Shown: positions 44,360 to 53,478, counted from the stretch's first letter. The stretch is 64,000 nt of DNA from Bifidobacterium bombi DSM 19703 (GCF_000737845.1 NZ_ATLK01000001.1:1240001-1304000), one strand, 5' to 3'. A program made the numbers and translations. The notes: generated by a model not told the origin, from the letters alone.

Positions 44360-44686
44360 CTAGCGCTGTGTAGGGACTCCATCCGGCGTAGTGGACTCCA
44401 TCTGCTCGCCGATTTCATTCATCAGCAGCATGACGTCTGCGACCTGTCCGCCGTCAGCGATGAAGTCGTTCCATTGGTCTCCGAGTACGGCTTTGGCCAT
44501 GTCGATATCGGTCTTCGCTGCGGTGACCGCCTCCTTGGTCCTGTTGGATTGAAGTAGAGGGTGTTCGATATGGTAGACGCGGGCCTTTTCCTCGTCCTTG
44601 ACGGTGAAGTCGATGGTGTCGGTGACGCCGGGATGGGTCTCCTTGTATTTCTGTCGGATGGCGTGCAGCGAGTATTTTGTTGACAT
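44360..44686 (-). CDS. Tail assembly chaperone 1
   Basis: 108 residues, lambda gpG-like. It begins STKYSLHAIRQKYKETHPGVTDTIDF and has AKAVLGDQWNDFIADGGQVADVM, a helical repeat usual in these chaperones, which coat the tape measure before tube polymerisation. AAGGAG-like sequence precedes the ATG. The stop at 44360 lies within the region shared with the -1 frame product. Confidence 0.72.
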   Translation of the reverse strand: MSTKYSLHAIRQKYKETHPGVTDTIDFTVKDEEKARVYHIEHPLLQSNRTKEAVTAAKTDIDMAKAVLGDQWNDFIADGGQVADVMLLMNEIGEQMESTTPDGVPTQR

Positions 44687-44731
44687 TTATGCTCCTTAAA
44701 AAATAATCATGATTGATATGTTGTTGCTGTT

Positions 44732-45418
44732 TCAGGCTGTTTTCTTGACGCTGGAGGCCTTGTCGTACTGTTTGCCGGTCTTCTCGTCGGTCAGTACGTC
44801 GAAGGTGAATCCTAGGTCCTCGGTGTCTGCGCGGTCCATGGTCCGGTCACCGAACCCGCTGATGGTCGCCTTGTACGCAAATTCAACGCGGTAGACGGCG
44901 TCAGTACCAACGCCGTCCTGGGTGAGCAGGTAGATGCGGTAGAGGGGCAGCTGGCTCATGCCACGCTCGGTGATGGACCATGTCTTTTCGTCCTTGCTGG
45001 CGGGCCATGCTGATACGGGCTGGCCGGCACGGAGCGCCTGCGTGTACGCGTTGGCCTCGCCGAAGGTCACTTCCAGCTGACGCGTGGAGGAGCTCAGATC
45101 GCTGCGCACCGGCTCGAGATCCTGCAGCATGGTGGTGTCATCGGTCTTGACGCTGCGCTTCTCGACTGCGCCCTTGGTGGTGACGTATCCCATCTGCTTG
45201 TAACCGTCCGGCAGTTTGCACGGCAGGCCGTCCGCGCCGAAAAACTTGGACGGCGCGGGCGTCGAATAGTCTGCGATGGCGAAGACCATGGTGGCGTGCT
45301 TCCGCACGTTTCCTGAGCTGTTCTGCATATAGGCCTGCAGGTCGGCGATTGTATCAGTCTGCACGTCATCTTGAGTACCGATGCCGTCTGGCATTGTAGG
45401 GTTTATCAGATCGTTCAT
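44732..45418 (-). CDS. Major tail protein
   Basis: 228 residues building the tail tube. LPDGYKQMGYVTTKGAVEKRS and DLEPVRSDLSSSTRQLEVTFGEAN match the phage tail-tube family of actinobacterial siphophages; the C-terminal region TISGFGDRTMDRADTEDLGFTFDVLTD is the usual last strand pair. Order after the tail terminator and before the chaperones supports this. Confidence 0.82.
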   Translation of the reverse strand: MNDLINPTMPDGIGTQDDVQTDTIADLQAYMQNSSGNVRKHATMVFAIADYSTPAPSKFFGADGLPCKLPDGYKQMGYVTTKGAVEKRSVKTDDTTMLQDLEPVRSDLSSSTRQLEVTFGEANAYTQALRAGQPVSAWPASKDEKTWSITERGMSQLPLYRIYLLTQDGVGTDAVYRVEFAYKATISGFGDRTMDRADTEDLGFTFDVLTDEKTGKQYDKASSVKKTA

Positions 45419-45482
45419 TGTTCTTCCTTTATATGCAAAAAGCCTCCCGCTTTGAGAGGCCTTATATTGGTTTATCGTTGAT

Positions 45483-45878
45483 TCAGCTGTTCACTGGTCT
45501 CATGACCAGTGAGAACGTCGCCGTGCAACGTAGGATGGCGGGGTCGCCGAACGGGACATCACTGAACGCGGTTCCGGACACATCGTCCACATACCCATAC
45601 TGGTTGCCGTTGCCAGCCAGCGCAGCCATGCACGAGTCCATCGTCTGTATCAGCGGGTTCATGTCCTTCCATGAGCCTGCCAGCAGATCGATGTCAACGC
45701 TCGCCGAGCGTTCGACTACTCCGAGCGTTCCCGAAGGGCTCAGACTGGTTCGCACGGCGGGGAGTCTGGCGCGCAGTTCGGTGATTTCTGGCAGTACCGT
45801 GTATGGCGAATATCCGGTGCGGTCCTTGATCCATTGGTTGACCAGCCGCAGATGCTGCGGCCATCTGACAGGTTCCAC
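45483..45878 (-). CDS. Tail terminator candidate
   Basis: 131 residues, beginning MEPVRWPQHLRLVNQWIKDRTGYSPY, with VDIDLLAGSWKDMNPLIQTMDSCM in the middle. Size, alpha-beta pattern and position directly before the major tail gene are as for tail completion proteins (lambda gpU type). No specific motif is decisive. Confidence 0.6.
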   Translation of the reverse strand: MEPVRWPQHLRLVNQWIKDRTGYSPYTVLPEITELRARLPAVRTSLSPSGTLGVVERSASVDIDLLAGSWKDMNPLIQTMDSCMAALAGNGNQYGYVDDVSGTAFSDVPFGDPAILRCTATFSLVMRPVNS

Positions 45879-45887
45879 CTTCGCCTC

Positions 45888-46205
45888 CTACAGCTGAGCC
45901 GTAGCACGATTGAAGAAATTATGTTTCGGATATCTCAGCGAGCCGTATTCCTGTTCAGATGCGTTCTCGCTGCCTGCGACAACGTTCACGTAGGGGCGTT
46001 TGATGCCGGTCGGCGACTTCGTGCCGGGGCGTACCCCCTGTTCCAGATGGAGCGAGTCCGCGAAGTCCTCACACCCCTCCTGGATGGCCAGCCGCTGGCA
46101 AATGGGCAACAGCCGCTTGGCCGTGTCCATCAGGGCATCCTTGACGTTGGGGTTCTGCAGCACGTTGCGGTCGATCCATTCGTCATCCACGATGGCTCCG
46201 GTCAT
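45888..46205 (-). CDS. Head-tail joining protein (HK97 gp10-like)
   Basis: 105 residues with VKDALMDTAKRLLPICQRLAIQ near the N-terminus and a C-terminal YVNVVAGSENASEQEYGSLRYPKH, similar in layout to the gp10-like neck proteins. It overlaps the upstream connector gene by four bases, in a run of tightly packed head-tail genes. Confidence 0.6.
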   Translation of the reverse strand: MTGAIVDDEWIDRNVLQNPNVKDALMDTAKRLLPICQRLAIQEGCEDFADSLHLEQGVRPGTKSPTGIKRPYVNVVAGSENASEQEYGSLRYPKHNFFNRATAQL

Positions 46206-46546
46206 CTGTGGTCCTCCATCATGTAGAATTCGCTGTGCGATCCGAGCCCGTCAGCAGGCATGTACTCCTGGACCGCGCTTGACAGCCGGTACGCCTTGCC
46301 GTTCCATCGGATGGTGTCGTCGCCGTCCACGAGGTCGGAGACGAGAACGCCTTGTGGTCCGATAACCCGCCATCTGCCGATGATGATGTCCTGTTCGAAG
46401 AGCACGTCGCCCGCATTGGTGACGGGTTGCACACTGCAGCCCTCCACCGTGCAGGCGGTCATGCTCTCCTTCGTCTCGCCATCCACGTCCGGCTCGCCTA
46501 GGGTCCGGTGCTCTATGACAATGGTGTCACCGTGAATGCCGGTCAT
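46202..46546 (-). CDS. Head closure / head-tail connector protein
   Basis: 114 residues from the ATG at 46546, overlapping the upstream stop in ATGA. The beta-rich sequence (TIVIEHRTLGEPDVDGET, DIIIGRWRVIGPQG, VSDLVDGDDTIRWNGKAYRL) is the pattern of the small stopper proteins between portal adaptor and tail. The longer frame from 46588 overlaps the adaptor and is not preferred. Confidence 0.6.
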   Translation of the reverse strand: MTGIHGDTIVIEHRTLGEPDVDGETKESMTACTVEGCSVQPVTNAGDVLFEQDIIIGRWRVIGPQGVLVSDLVDGDDTIRWNGKAYRLSSAVQEYMPADGLGSHSEFYMMEDHR

Positions 46547-47088
46547 AGAATGCCTCCAATCCGGTATTTCGACACTGCCGAGCTCCAAGCCGCAGACGTG
46601 CCCACGCTCATCGTCAGACTGTAGGTGCGGGACTCGGCCCCCGTTGTATAGGAGGCCAGTCCGGGAAGCACCTGATAGATGGCTGCGGCCTGTTCCAACA
46701 CTGCGTCTGACACGTCACCTGGTATCGGGTCATACCCGTGCGAGTAGGTGACCTTCAGTGCCCGCCACTTGTCGGGCAGGGGTGCGGGGAAGCGCAGCAG
46801 GCCGTCAGCCGACCATTCGTACGGTACTGGCGCGCCGTCAAGCAGCACCCGGTCCACTGCGAGGACCGGCCAGACCGGCAGACGAATCGTCCTGACGCCG
46901 GTGGCGTCGAGGATGATCTCCTCGTTTTCCACTTTGACGATCGGGTTGTGGGATTGCCCGACGAACCGGTCGGAGGCCAGGCGCAGGGCGAGCAGCAGCT
47001 TCTTATCATCGGCTTTGGCCCCTATGCGCACCGCCAGGTCATCGGCCGAAGCCAGAATTTGGCGGTCGCCCCGGGACTGTTCGCTCAT
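46543..47088 (-). CDS. Head-tail adaptor (gp6-like)
   Basis: 181 residues. LASADDLAVRIGAKADDKKLLLALRLASDRFVGQ is the helical bundle start of gp6-like adaptor proteins, followed by IRLPVWPVLAVDRVLLDG, which contacts the portal in homologues. It follows the capsid gene by 17 bases, the standard order. Confidence 0.75.
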   Translation of the reverse strand: MSEQSRGDRQILASADDLAVRIGAKADDKKLLLALRLASDRFVGQSHNPIVKVENEEIILDATGVRTIRLPVWPVLAVDRVLLDGAPVPYEWSADGLLRFPAPLPDKWRALKVTYSHGYDPIPGDVSDAVLEQAAAIYQVLPGLASYTTGAESRTYSLTMSVGTSAAWSSAVSKYRIGGIL

Positions 47089-47105
47089 GTCGGCCTCCTA
47101 TCGGA

Positions 47106-48332
47106 TCAGTGGCTGGCGTTGCCTGAGGGAGCTCCGGCGATGGCGGCCACAGCGATGCGCTTGGGCTCGCGGATCATGAGCAGGTATTCCTCCTCGGCCC
47201 TCACGTAGGTGAGGTTGTGGCGCGCGTCGTCCTCGTTCTGATTGAAGGCCAGGATGGACAGCGGGGTCTTCTGTAGCAGCTGCACGGAGTGGAAGTCGCC
47301 GACCAGGACCTTGCCCTGGGGCACGATGCTGGAGGTGATGCGCGGCACGCCAAACAGGGTGAAGGGGCCGGTGGCGAACGGGGCGTTGGACAGGAAACGA
47401 TCGTTCTTGTCCTTCATCAGGTTCAGTGTCTCGTTGTCTGCCGGGTTCATGACCACGGCCTGCACGCCGATGCCGGGCACCGTCTGCTGCAGCTGGGTGA
47501 TGGCATGGGACACGGTGGTGACCATGTCCGTGTCGAACGGGATCTGTAAGGTGCCCGCGGTGTTCAGGATGCCGTTGGGCTCGTCGGTGCCACCCATGCC
47601 GTTGAGCACTAGGTTCTCCTTGTAGGAGGCCAGATTGCGCGTCAGCACGGAATCGATCAGAGAACTGATCACCCCGTCGTCGGCGAGCTCCTGGTTGGTG
47701 ACCTTGATGCCGTCCGCGACCGTGAAGGCGTGCGCCTCCGCCACGGCGGTGGACAGGGTGCTCAAAGGCTTGAGGTCGCCCTCCTTGACCTTTTTGGCGT
47801 TGTTGGTCACGGATACCAGCTGCCGGTATTTGAGGAACTGGCTGGTGGTGGTGCCCAATGTGATCAGGGAAAGGAAGGTGTTCGGCTGCGGGTAGGTCAG
47901 ATCGGTGACGCCAGGAAGCACCTGGGGGACGATCGCCCCGGGCAGTCCGGTGGACAGCGGGTCCGGGTCGGCTTTGACGTGCAGGCCGCGCGCGGTGATG
48001 GATACCGGTGTGCCATGGGGCTGGTTGGACTGGAAGTTCTTGTAGGCCTTTGTCTCGGTGAAGGCCTGCCCATAGGACTTGGCGACAGCGGTCCTGGCGG
48101 GTTCCACCGGTGAGCCCTTGCCCTGACTGTCGCCTCCGGCGGCCAGACTCTTGAAGGCCTCATTGGCCTCATCGGCCTTTCTGATCCGTTCGCGCAGGAC
48201 ATCTGCTTTCTGTTTCCATTCGAGGATCTGGTCGTTCTCCTCGTCGGTGAATTCGCGTTTCTCCTCCTGTGCCTTCTTCGCCAGAGAATTTGTCTGGGCG
48301 AGGATATCCTTCAATTCTTCTTGCAGGCTCAT
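47106..48332 (-). CDS. Major capsid protein, HK97 fold
   Basis: 408 residues. The first 100 are a charged coiled coil (LAKKAQEEKREFTDEENDQI, LRERIRKADEANEAFKSL) serving as an internal scaffold, expected to be removed by the adjacent protease. The rest has typical capsid phrases: GLPGAIVPQVLPGV, SLITLGTTTSQFLKYRQL, FTVADGIKVTNQELADD, GMGGTDEPNGILNTAG, and GKVLVGDFHSVQLLQKTPL near the C-terminus. The ATG overlaps the protease stop by four bases. Confidence 0.92.
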   Translation of the reverse strand: MSLQEELKDILAQTNSLAKKAQEEKREFTDEENDQILEWKQKADVLRERIRKADEANEAFKSLAAGGDSQGKGSPVEPARTAVAKSYGQAFTETKAYKNFQSNQPHGTPVSITARGLHVKADPDPLSTGLPGAIVPQVLPGVTDLTYPQPNTFLSLITLGTTTSQFLKYRQLVSVTNNAKKVKEGDLKPLSTLSTAVAEAHAFTVADGIKVTNQELADDGVISSLIDSVLTRNLASYKENLVLNGMGGTDEPNGILNTAGTLQIPFDTDMVTTVSHAITQLQQTVPGIGVQAVVMNPADNETLNLMKDKNDRFLSNAPFATGPFTLFGVPRITSSIVPQGKVLVGDFHSVQLLQKTPLSILAFNQNEDDARHNLTYVRAEEEYLLMIREPKRIAVAAIAGAPSGNASH

Positions 48333-49057
48333 AGTCTTCCTTCCATGAGATTGATTTCCATTTCCGCTGCCCAGGCGGTAGTTTCGGGCACTGTGCAGGA
48401 TTTCACGGTGTCAGCCGCAACATCCCGTCCCTCTCCTTCCTTGCCGGATGGCTTGGACTGAGAGGAAAGTTCTTGGAGTACGGTCTGTCGGACCAGTTCG
48501 CGCATACCCTCGTCATGCTCCGCTGTCTCGGCATCAGCGTCGGCCTGGTCAGACTTGGTGGATAGCAGTACGGTGGCCGGATTGGCTCCCTTCATGCATG
48601 GGCCGAGCTCGATAAGGTCCACCTTGCCGACCTGATAGATCGCATCCCCGTCCGGACCATCAACCATCCGGAAGTCCGATTCCATGCCGGAGTATGAGAA
48701 TTCCTTGATGCGTCTGTCCTTGAGGAGCTTGAAGACCTGGACCGCGGTGGGGTTGCTCATGTCCAGTTGTGCGGTGACCTCCAATCCCTGGTCGGTCTCC
48801 TTGGCTTCAAGCACCTCGCCGATATGGCTCATAGGATTGCTCCAGTCGTGAGACCAGACCACTGGTATCGGATCGCCGGAGGCCTTCCATTTGGCCAGGG
48901 TCTCCGTGAAGGCTCCCGGCATGACCACTTCGCCGAGGGAATCCACATTGCCGAACACGCTCACCAGGGCGGTGAACTGCCCTTCACCAAGGCTTCCTCC
49001 GTCGCCGACGCTCTTGAACGTGGCTCCGGTGGTTCGTTTGAGGGTGTGCTGCTTCAT
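48329..49057 (-). CDS. Prohead protease, HK97 type
   Basis: 242 residues. FTALVSVFGNVDSLGEVVMPGAF opens the fold; the catalytic His is in VVWSHDWSNPMSHIG and the Ser in IKEFSYSGMESDF, matching the U35 family. The C-terminal 80 residues are charged and likely to be cut during maturation. It sits between portal and capsid and overlaps both by four bases. Confidence 0.9.
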   Translation of the reverse strand: MKQHTLKRTTGATFKSVGDGGSLGEGQFTALVSVFGNVDSLGEVVMPGAFTETLAKWKASGDPIPVVWSHDWSNPMSHIGEVLEAKETDQGLEVTAQLDMSNPTAVQVFKLLKDRRIKEFSYSGMESDFRMVDGPDGDAIYQVGKVDLIELGPCMKGANPATVLLSTKSDQADADAETAEHDEGMRELVRQTVLQELSSQSKPSGKEGEGRDVAADTVKSCTVPETTAWAAEMEINLMEGRL

Positions 49058-50316
49058 TGACTTCCTCCTAAATTCTGTGACCCCGAGTCAGTCGGGTCCG
49101 CCTGGGGTCCTCCTCCACGAACGGTGTTGAGCAGGTCGATGATTTGGTCATATTCGGGTCCTAATCCCGGGAATCCTTGTTCCTTGCGCCCCTCGTTGAT
49201 ACTCAGATAGGGGCCTCCGACTGCCTTTTGCAAGATCTCCGCCTGTTCAAGGAACGACCCGCGCAGGGCCGCGTTAAGGTCGAATTCGACGTATTCTCGG
49301 GGGTCCTGAGACACCAGGGGCACGATCTGGGCGTTGAACGCCTGCTCCAGCTGTGTGAACAGCGGGCCGAGGGTCTCCTTGTAAAGCGAGTCCCGGAACG
49401 CCTGGGTTGATGAGTAATTGGCCTCCCTGGCTCCCACCATCTCGGGCGGCACATGGTACGCAGACGCCACCTCGATGTCCGCGAGCGTGCGCCCTTCGAC
49501 CTCCTGGGCGTCCTTGGGGCTGAAGGACTCGACCTTCTCCCAGTGGATGCCCTGCAGGACCGGCGAGCGACCTTCATGCCCGCCGTTCTCCAGGTAGTCA
49601 TCGATGTCGGATTCCAATCGTTTCTGGTCGTCACGCTCCAATGGCTTCATGTCGGCGTTCATCGCGAAGATGCCGGGGATCCGTGCCCCGTTCTTCCAAA
49701 TTGCCTGCCGCCATTTGACCGATTCGGCGTATTCGCGCAGCGTCTGGGACAGGGTCCGCATAGGGCTGACGCCATTGGCGCTGCCGTACCCCTTGTCCCA
49801 TAGGACGCCGTCCAGGCCGATTACGCTGGAGCCGTTGTCCGCTGTGGCGAGCTGGATGCCGCGCACGTCCTCAAACCCGGCCCAGGTGAAAGTCCAGGTG
49901 TAGGCAGGTATCCGGTACAGCTCCCACCCGCTGCGTGAGCTGGCGGATGGGAGGAGTTTGACCGCGAAGCGGTCGTACACCATCAGATCGCAGATCAAGT
50001 CGTACCAGAATCGGTAGGACCCATGGTAGCGAGTAGGATACTTGACCAGGTTGTACAAAGGGCCGTCTGTGACCACAGGCCGGTCGTTGTCGCCATCGCG
50101 GCGGTATACCTTCATGGGGATCCTGGCGGCGTTGCGAGCGATGAACTCAACGGTCTTGCGCACAGCCGGCTGGGTGGCGAACACGGACAGCGACTCGGAG
50201 TTAGCGGACAGCGGCATTCCAGGGTCCACGACGTACCAGCGTCCCCGTACGGTGCCCGCCTGGAAGTCCTGGACGGACTTCTCAACATGTTTGTGTCTGG
50301 TGAAAGGCCAGATCAT
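49054..50316 (-). CDS. Portal protein
   Basis: 420 residues from the ATG at 50316, with GAGAAGGAGG 6 bases upstream; the reading from 50346 would overlap the terminase. Portal-family phrases include VEFIARNAARIPMKVYRRDG, TRYHGSYRFWYDLICDLMVY, KNGARIPGIFAMNADMK and SAYHVPPEMVGAREANYSS with AFRDSLYKETLGPLFTQLEQ. Forms the dodecameric DNA gate at one capsid vertex. Confidence 0.92.
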   Translation of the reverse strand: MIWPFTRHKHVEKSVQDFQAGTVRGRWYVVDPGMPLSANSESLSVFATQPAVRKTVEFIARNAARIPMKVYRRDGDNDRPVVTDGPLYNLVKYPTRYHGSYRFWYDLICDLMVYDRFAVKLLPSASSRSGWELYRIPAYTWTFTWAGFEDVRGIQLATADNGSSVIGLDGVLWDKGYGSANGVSPMRTLSQTLREYAESVKWRQAIWKNGARIPGIFAMNADMKPLERDDQKRLESDIDDYLENGGHEGRSPVLQGIHWEKVESFSPKDAQEVEGRTLADIEVASAYHVPPEMVGAREANYSSTQAFRDSLYKETLGPLFTQLEQAFNAQIVPLVSQDPREYVEFDLNAALRGSFLEQAEILQKAVGGPYLSINEGRKEQGFPGLGPEYDQIIDLLNTVRGGGPQADPTDSGSQNLGGSQ

Positions 50317-50329
50317 GCCGTCCTCCTTC

Positions 50330-52096
50330 TCATGCGTACAGCCCATGCGAGGCGTACGGATTGTCCTTCAGGGTCGTCTTACGGGTCATCGCCTCGGAAA
50401 GCGCATCACAGATGGCGGCCACGCCGTCTATCTTGTCACGCGAATCCCTCTTGTTAGGCTGCACGTTGCCGTTCTCATCGCTTTTCACGGCGAGATTGTC
50501 GACGTTCCAGCGCAGTACGGGGTTGCCACCATGCTGGAAGAGCGGATGGTCCTCGCTGCCGGTCAGCAGCAGACGTTGCAGCTCCTTGAGTACCGGGGAA
50601 AGGGTTTTGAACCCCTGCCTGACCGGGGTCAGCCGATCCACGGATAGCCCCTGCTCCTCGAGATCGTTGACCACCTGGGTGGCGTTCCACGGGTCGTATC
50701 CGATGGTCTGGATGTCATAGGCCTCAAGGTCTGCGCGGATCTGCCGCTCGATATAGGAGTAGTCGGTCACGTCCCCGGGCGTGGGCACCAGGTAGCCGTC
50801 CCTGACCCATACGCTGGCGTTTCCGGATGTGCGCCGATCCAGGTCCTCAAGCGCGGCTTCGGGGCACCAGAAACGCATCCGGCACCGGTAGCCCTCGCCC
50901 TGCGGGAAGAGCAGGCACCAGGCCGTCAGATCGGACACCGAGCCCAGATCCCAGCCGCCATAGCATTCACAGCCCTCCAACTCGCTCTCATCCACGGTCC
51001 CGGCGTTGCGGTCCCAAGCCTTGAGGGTGATGAAGCGGGTCTCCTGCTTGGTGCGGATGCCCAGGTGCAGCCTCAGATAGTTGGCGAGCTCGGCCGGCGA
51101 ATTCCGCGCCCTGGTCGCCACCTTCGCCAGATAGTCGGCGCTTGGCGACACCCCGTAGCCGGGATTGGCCTTCATCTGCGTCTCCATGGCGAACGGGTCA
51201 TCGTCCTCATCAGCGCCCCACACCACCCCGTACCAGGAAGGGTCCTGGATCGTGCCGGCCGCCAGCTGCTCCACATAGTGGCGGGTCTCGTCGTAGATGG
51301 TGCCCGACTTGCCCGCGTCTGGGGTCGTGATGCGCACACCCAGGGGCTGCGAACGCGAGCCGCGTCCGGTTTCCAGGGTGCGGACCAGGTCGGGGGTTTT
51401 GTAGACGTGGAGTTCGTCGCAGATGAAGCAGTGCAGGTTCATGCCGTGGGCTGCGTCTGCGGCGGAGCTGATGACTTCCATGTAGCTGCCGGTGGCTTCG
51501 TGGACGATGCGTTTTTGGTGGGCTTTCATCACGCCTTTGAGGGCGGGTGTCTTCTCGACGAGTTGTTTGACGGGTTGGAAGACGAAGCCGGCTTGGTGTT
51601 CGGTGCTGGCGGCGCATACGACTTGTGCGCCTTCCTCGCCGTCGGCTCCGAGCATGTAGACGGCGATGCCGCCTGAGAGGGTGGATTTGCCGTTCTTGCG
51701 TGGCACATCCACGTAGAGGTCGTTGATGATGCGCACGGTTTGCCCGTCGTCGTTCTTGTGGACCCATCCGAAGACCGGGGCTAGGATCCATGCGACCTGC
51801 CAGGGGGCCGGGTCGAGGGGGTGGCCGGCCCACTTTCCTTGCGTGTGGCGCAGGACGTGGAAGGATGCCAGGACGCGGTCCACGCGGGATGGGTCGAAAC
51901 TGGCTCCCTCCATGTCGCGCGGCTCGGCGGTCTTGATTTTGGGCCGTTGCCATTTTTGGGGCAGGTCGAGTCCACGGGAGAGCATGTACCAGGCGACCTC
52001 GGGTGAGATTTTCAGGCGTTCCAGCTCATGGTCGGAGGGCAGTTCGATAGGTTCAGGTGCCGAAGGCGAAGGGGTTTGCTTCCTGGTCGCCATCAT
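50330..52096 (-). CDS. Terminase large subunit
   Basis: About 588 residues; ATP-driven DNA packaging motor and nuclease. Walker A is YVDVPRKNGKSTLSGG near residue 130, Walker B LHCFICDELHVY; the nuclease domain starts with GCECYGGWDLGSVSDLTAWC and has a second acidic site in IQTIGYDPWNATQVV. Starts at 52096, 52093 (ATGATG) or the GTG at 52102 are all possible; AGGTGAGG abuts them. It overlaps the small subunit by about 40 bases. Confidence 0.93.
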   Translation of the reverse strand: MMATRKQTPSPSAPEPIELPSDHELERLKISPEVAWYMLSRGLDLPQKWQRPKIKTAEPRDMEGASFDPSRVDRVLASFHVLRHTQGKWAGHPLDPAPWQVAWILAPVFGWVHKNDDGQTVRIINDLYVDVPRKNGKSTLSGGIAVYMLGADGEEGAQVVCAASTEHQAGFVFQPVKQLVEKTPALKGVMKAHQKRIVHEATGSYMEVISSAADAAHGMNLHCFICDELHVYKTPDLVRTLETGRGSRSQPLGVRITTPDAGKSGTIYDETRHYVEQLAAGTIQDPSWYGVVWGADEDDDPFAMETQMKANPGYGVSPSADYLAKVATRARNSPAELANYLRLHLGIRTKQETRFITLKAWDRNAGTVDESELEGCECYGGWDLGSVSDLTAWCLLFPQGEGYRCRMRFWCPEAALEDLDRRTSGNASVWVRDGYLVPTPGDVTDYSYIERQIRADLEAYDIQTIGYDPWNATQVVNDLEEQGLSVDRLTPVRQGFKTLSPVLKELQRLLLTGSEDHPLFQHGGNPVLRWNVDNLAVKSDENGNVQPNKRDSRDKIDGVAAICDALSEAMTRKTTLKDNPYASHGLYA

Positions 52097-52532
52097 CCTC
52101 ACCTAGTCCCTGTATCTGTCCTTCCGCTGCGGGATTGAGGCCGAAATCACGGGCGAAGGTGTGCACATCGGCCCTGGCGGCTTTCAATGCGGCCACTGCG
52201 GGATGCGGTTTGGGCACCCCTTGCGAGGTCTTGACCGTCATTCCTTCCTCCAGGAGCTGCTTTGTGGATTCGCGCATCTGCCAGACGGCCGTGCAGTACG
52301 CTTCCAGGCTCGGACCGTCCACTTTCTTGAGGATGCCTAAGCCATCCAGGGCCTCGACCACGCTCTTCCATACGGTCTTGGCCCCTTCGGGCAGGTAGGA
52401 CGGCATCCGGGGCTTCTCGCGCTCGAAGCCAATCTCCTTCTCGACCTTACGCCCTCCGGAGTCCCGGCCTTCGCCCCGTCCATTGATCAGGCGGAGCTTG
52501 GGAGGGGCCTTGAGCGGCCCTCGCTGACCCAT
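52053..52532 (-). CDS. Terminase small subunit, P27 family
   Basis: 159 residues from the ATG at 52532 (GGAGG upstream). It opens MGQRGPLKAPPKLRLINGRG, as P27-type small subunits do, with PEGAKTVWKSVVEALDGLGIL and LEAYCTAVWQMRESTKQLLEEG forming the oligomerisation helices and FARDFGLNPAAEGQIQ at the C-terminus. The 120 residues ahead of this ATG are Arg/Pro/Thr-rich nonsense from the intergenic gap. It recognises the packaging site. Confidence 0.88.
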   Translation of the reverse strand: MGQRGPLKAPPKLRLINGRGEGRDSGGRKVEKEIGFEREKPRMPSYLPEGAKTVWKSVVEALDGLGILKKVDGPSLEAYCTAVWQMRESTKQLLEEGMTVKTSQGVPKPHPAVAALKAARADVHTFARDFGLNPAAEGQIQGLGEDDGDQEANPFAFGT

Positions 52533-52674
52533 AGCGACCACCCCCTCCTGAGCAGAAAAACGAATTGGAAAACTTGAGACGCGAAAAAGGCAGTTTCGGC
52601 GGCGCTCCCCGGGTCGAAAATTTGTTCGATTTTGACCCCCTACCCACCCTATAAACGTTGGAATTGCAACGTTT

Positions 52675-53070
52675 TCATGGGTTTGATTGTTCGATTTGTT
52701 CGAAGAGGCGGGCGGCGAGGCCGGGGCCTTGGTCTCGGTGGGTGCGTCGGCGTCGGCTGTCGAGGGTCTTGGCGTGGTGGCAGGTGTGGCACAGTGATTG
52801 GAGGTTGCCGGTGTCGTAGAGGCTGCCGCCGTCTGCGACTTCCCAGATGTGGTCGACCTCGGTCGCTTTGCCGCCGCATCGTACGCATCTGCCATGGTCC
52901 CGGGCCAACGTCAGGCGGCGGGCCTTGGCCCACTGTGCGCGGTCGATGGCTTGCGTGTGGGCCGACGCTCTAGCCCATGGCTTGGGCTGGTGGTCAGCGC
53001 ATCGTCCCTTGTCCACGGCCTTGGCCATACAGCCGGGCTTGGTGCATCTGCCGTGTGGTCTGGTTGGCAT
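52675..53070 (-). CDS. HNH endonuclease next to terminase
   Basis: 131 residues from the ATG at 53070, overlapping the upstream stop (TGATG). Two Cys pairs (CTKPGC, CVRCGG) and the HNH core VDHIWEVADGGSLYD, then NLQSLCHTCHHAKT, are present. HNH enzymes encoded just before terminase are usual in HK97-like phages with cohesive ends, where they assist terminase cleavage; cos packaging is therefore inferred. Confidence 0.87.
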   Translation of the reverse strand: MPTRPHGRCTKPGCMAKAVDKGRCADHQPKPWARASAHTQAIDRAQWAKARRLTLARDHGRCVRCGGKATEVDHIWEVADGGSLYDTGNLQSLCHTCHHAKTLDSRRRRTHRDQGPGLAARLFEQIEQSNP

Positions 53071-53291
53071 CAGAGCAGCTCGATGCCGAGGGACTGCAGG
53101 GCGGCGAGGTACTCGTCCTGGTATATGCGCAGGGGCCATGCCTTGAGTGCGGCGTCCCGGTCTACCTGCATGCCCTGGCCTTGCATGGTGTCGGCGATGC
53201 GGGTGAGCTGGTGGGCGATGCGTTCCATCTGCGGACTTTCGGTTTCGGAAGGGTTTCCGATATGGTTTTCAGGTTTTGTTTCCGGCATCAT
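53070..53291 (-). CDS. Small hypothetical protein
   Basis: 73 residues, not recognised. MMPETKPENHIGNPSE is polar and disordered; the centre (MERIAHQLTRIADTMQGQGMQ) is an amphipathic helix and DEYLAALQSLGIELL ends it. The segment IAHQLTRIAD resembles IAHSLERIAD in the 58-residue protein at 54879-55055. It leads the packaging operon, with its start coupled to HNH. Confidence 0.6.
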   Translation of the reverse strand: MMPETKPENHIGNPSETESPQMERIAHQLTRIADTMQGQGMQVDRDAALKAWPLRIYQDEYLAALQSLGIELL

Positions 53292-53372
53292 TCCAACCTT
53301 TTCGGCGTGTCGCCATTGCTTTAATTTAATTACTTTGTTATTATATAAGTGTCACCAAGGAAAGGAGGGAAC

Positions 53373-53471
53373 ATGAGGATAACCGATTGGATACAGACCA
53401 TCTGCACAGTGGTGACGACGCTGGTCTCGGTGGCGACGCTCATACACGACATCACCCACCAGCACAGATAG
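53373..53471 (+). CDS. 32-residue membrane peptide
   Basis: An ORF too short for usual gene calls, but preceded by the excellent site AAAGGAGGG (53361-53369) and an AT-rich promoter-like stretch with TATTATATAA (about 53338-53347). The peptide is one membrane helix (WIQTICTVVTTLVSVATLI) with short polar ends. It is followed by a hairpin. It runs against the phage late genes. Function unknown; small single-helix peptides of this kind occur as holin-like, toxin-like or leader peptides. Confidence 0.6.
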   Translation: MRITDWIQTICTVVTTLVSVATLIHDITHQHR

Positions 53472-53478
53472 TCCAAGA

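Noticed and set aside
52535-52895. Extended N-terminus of the small terminase subunit
   Set aside because: The 120 extra residues are Arg/Thr/Pro-rich and overlap the HNH gene; the internal ATG has a strong ribosome site and starts the family motif.
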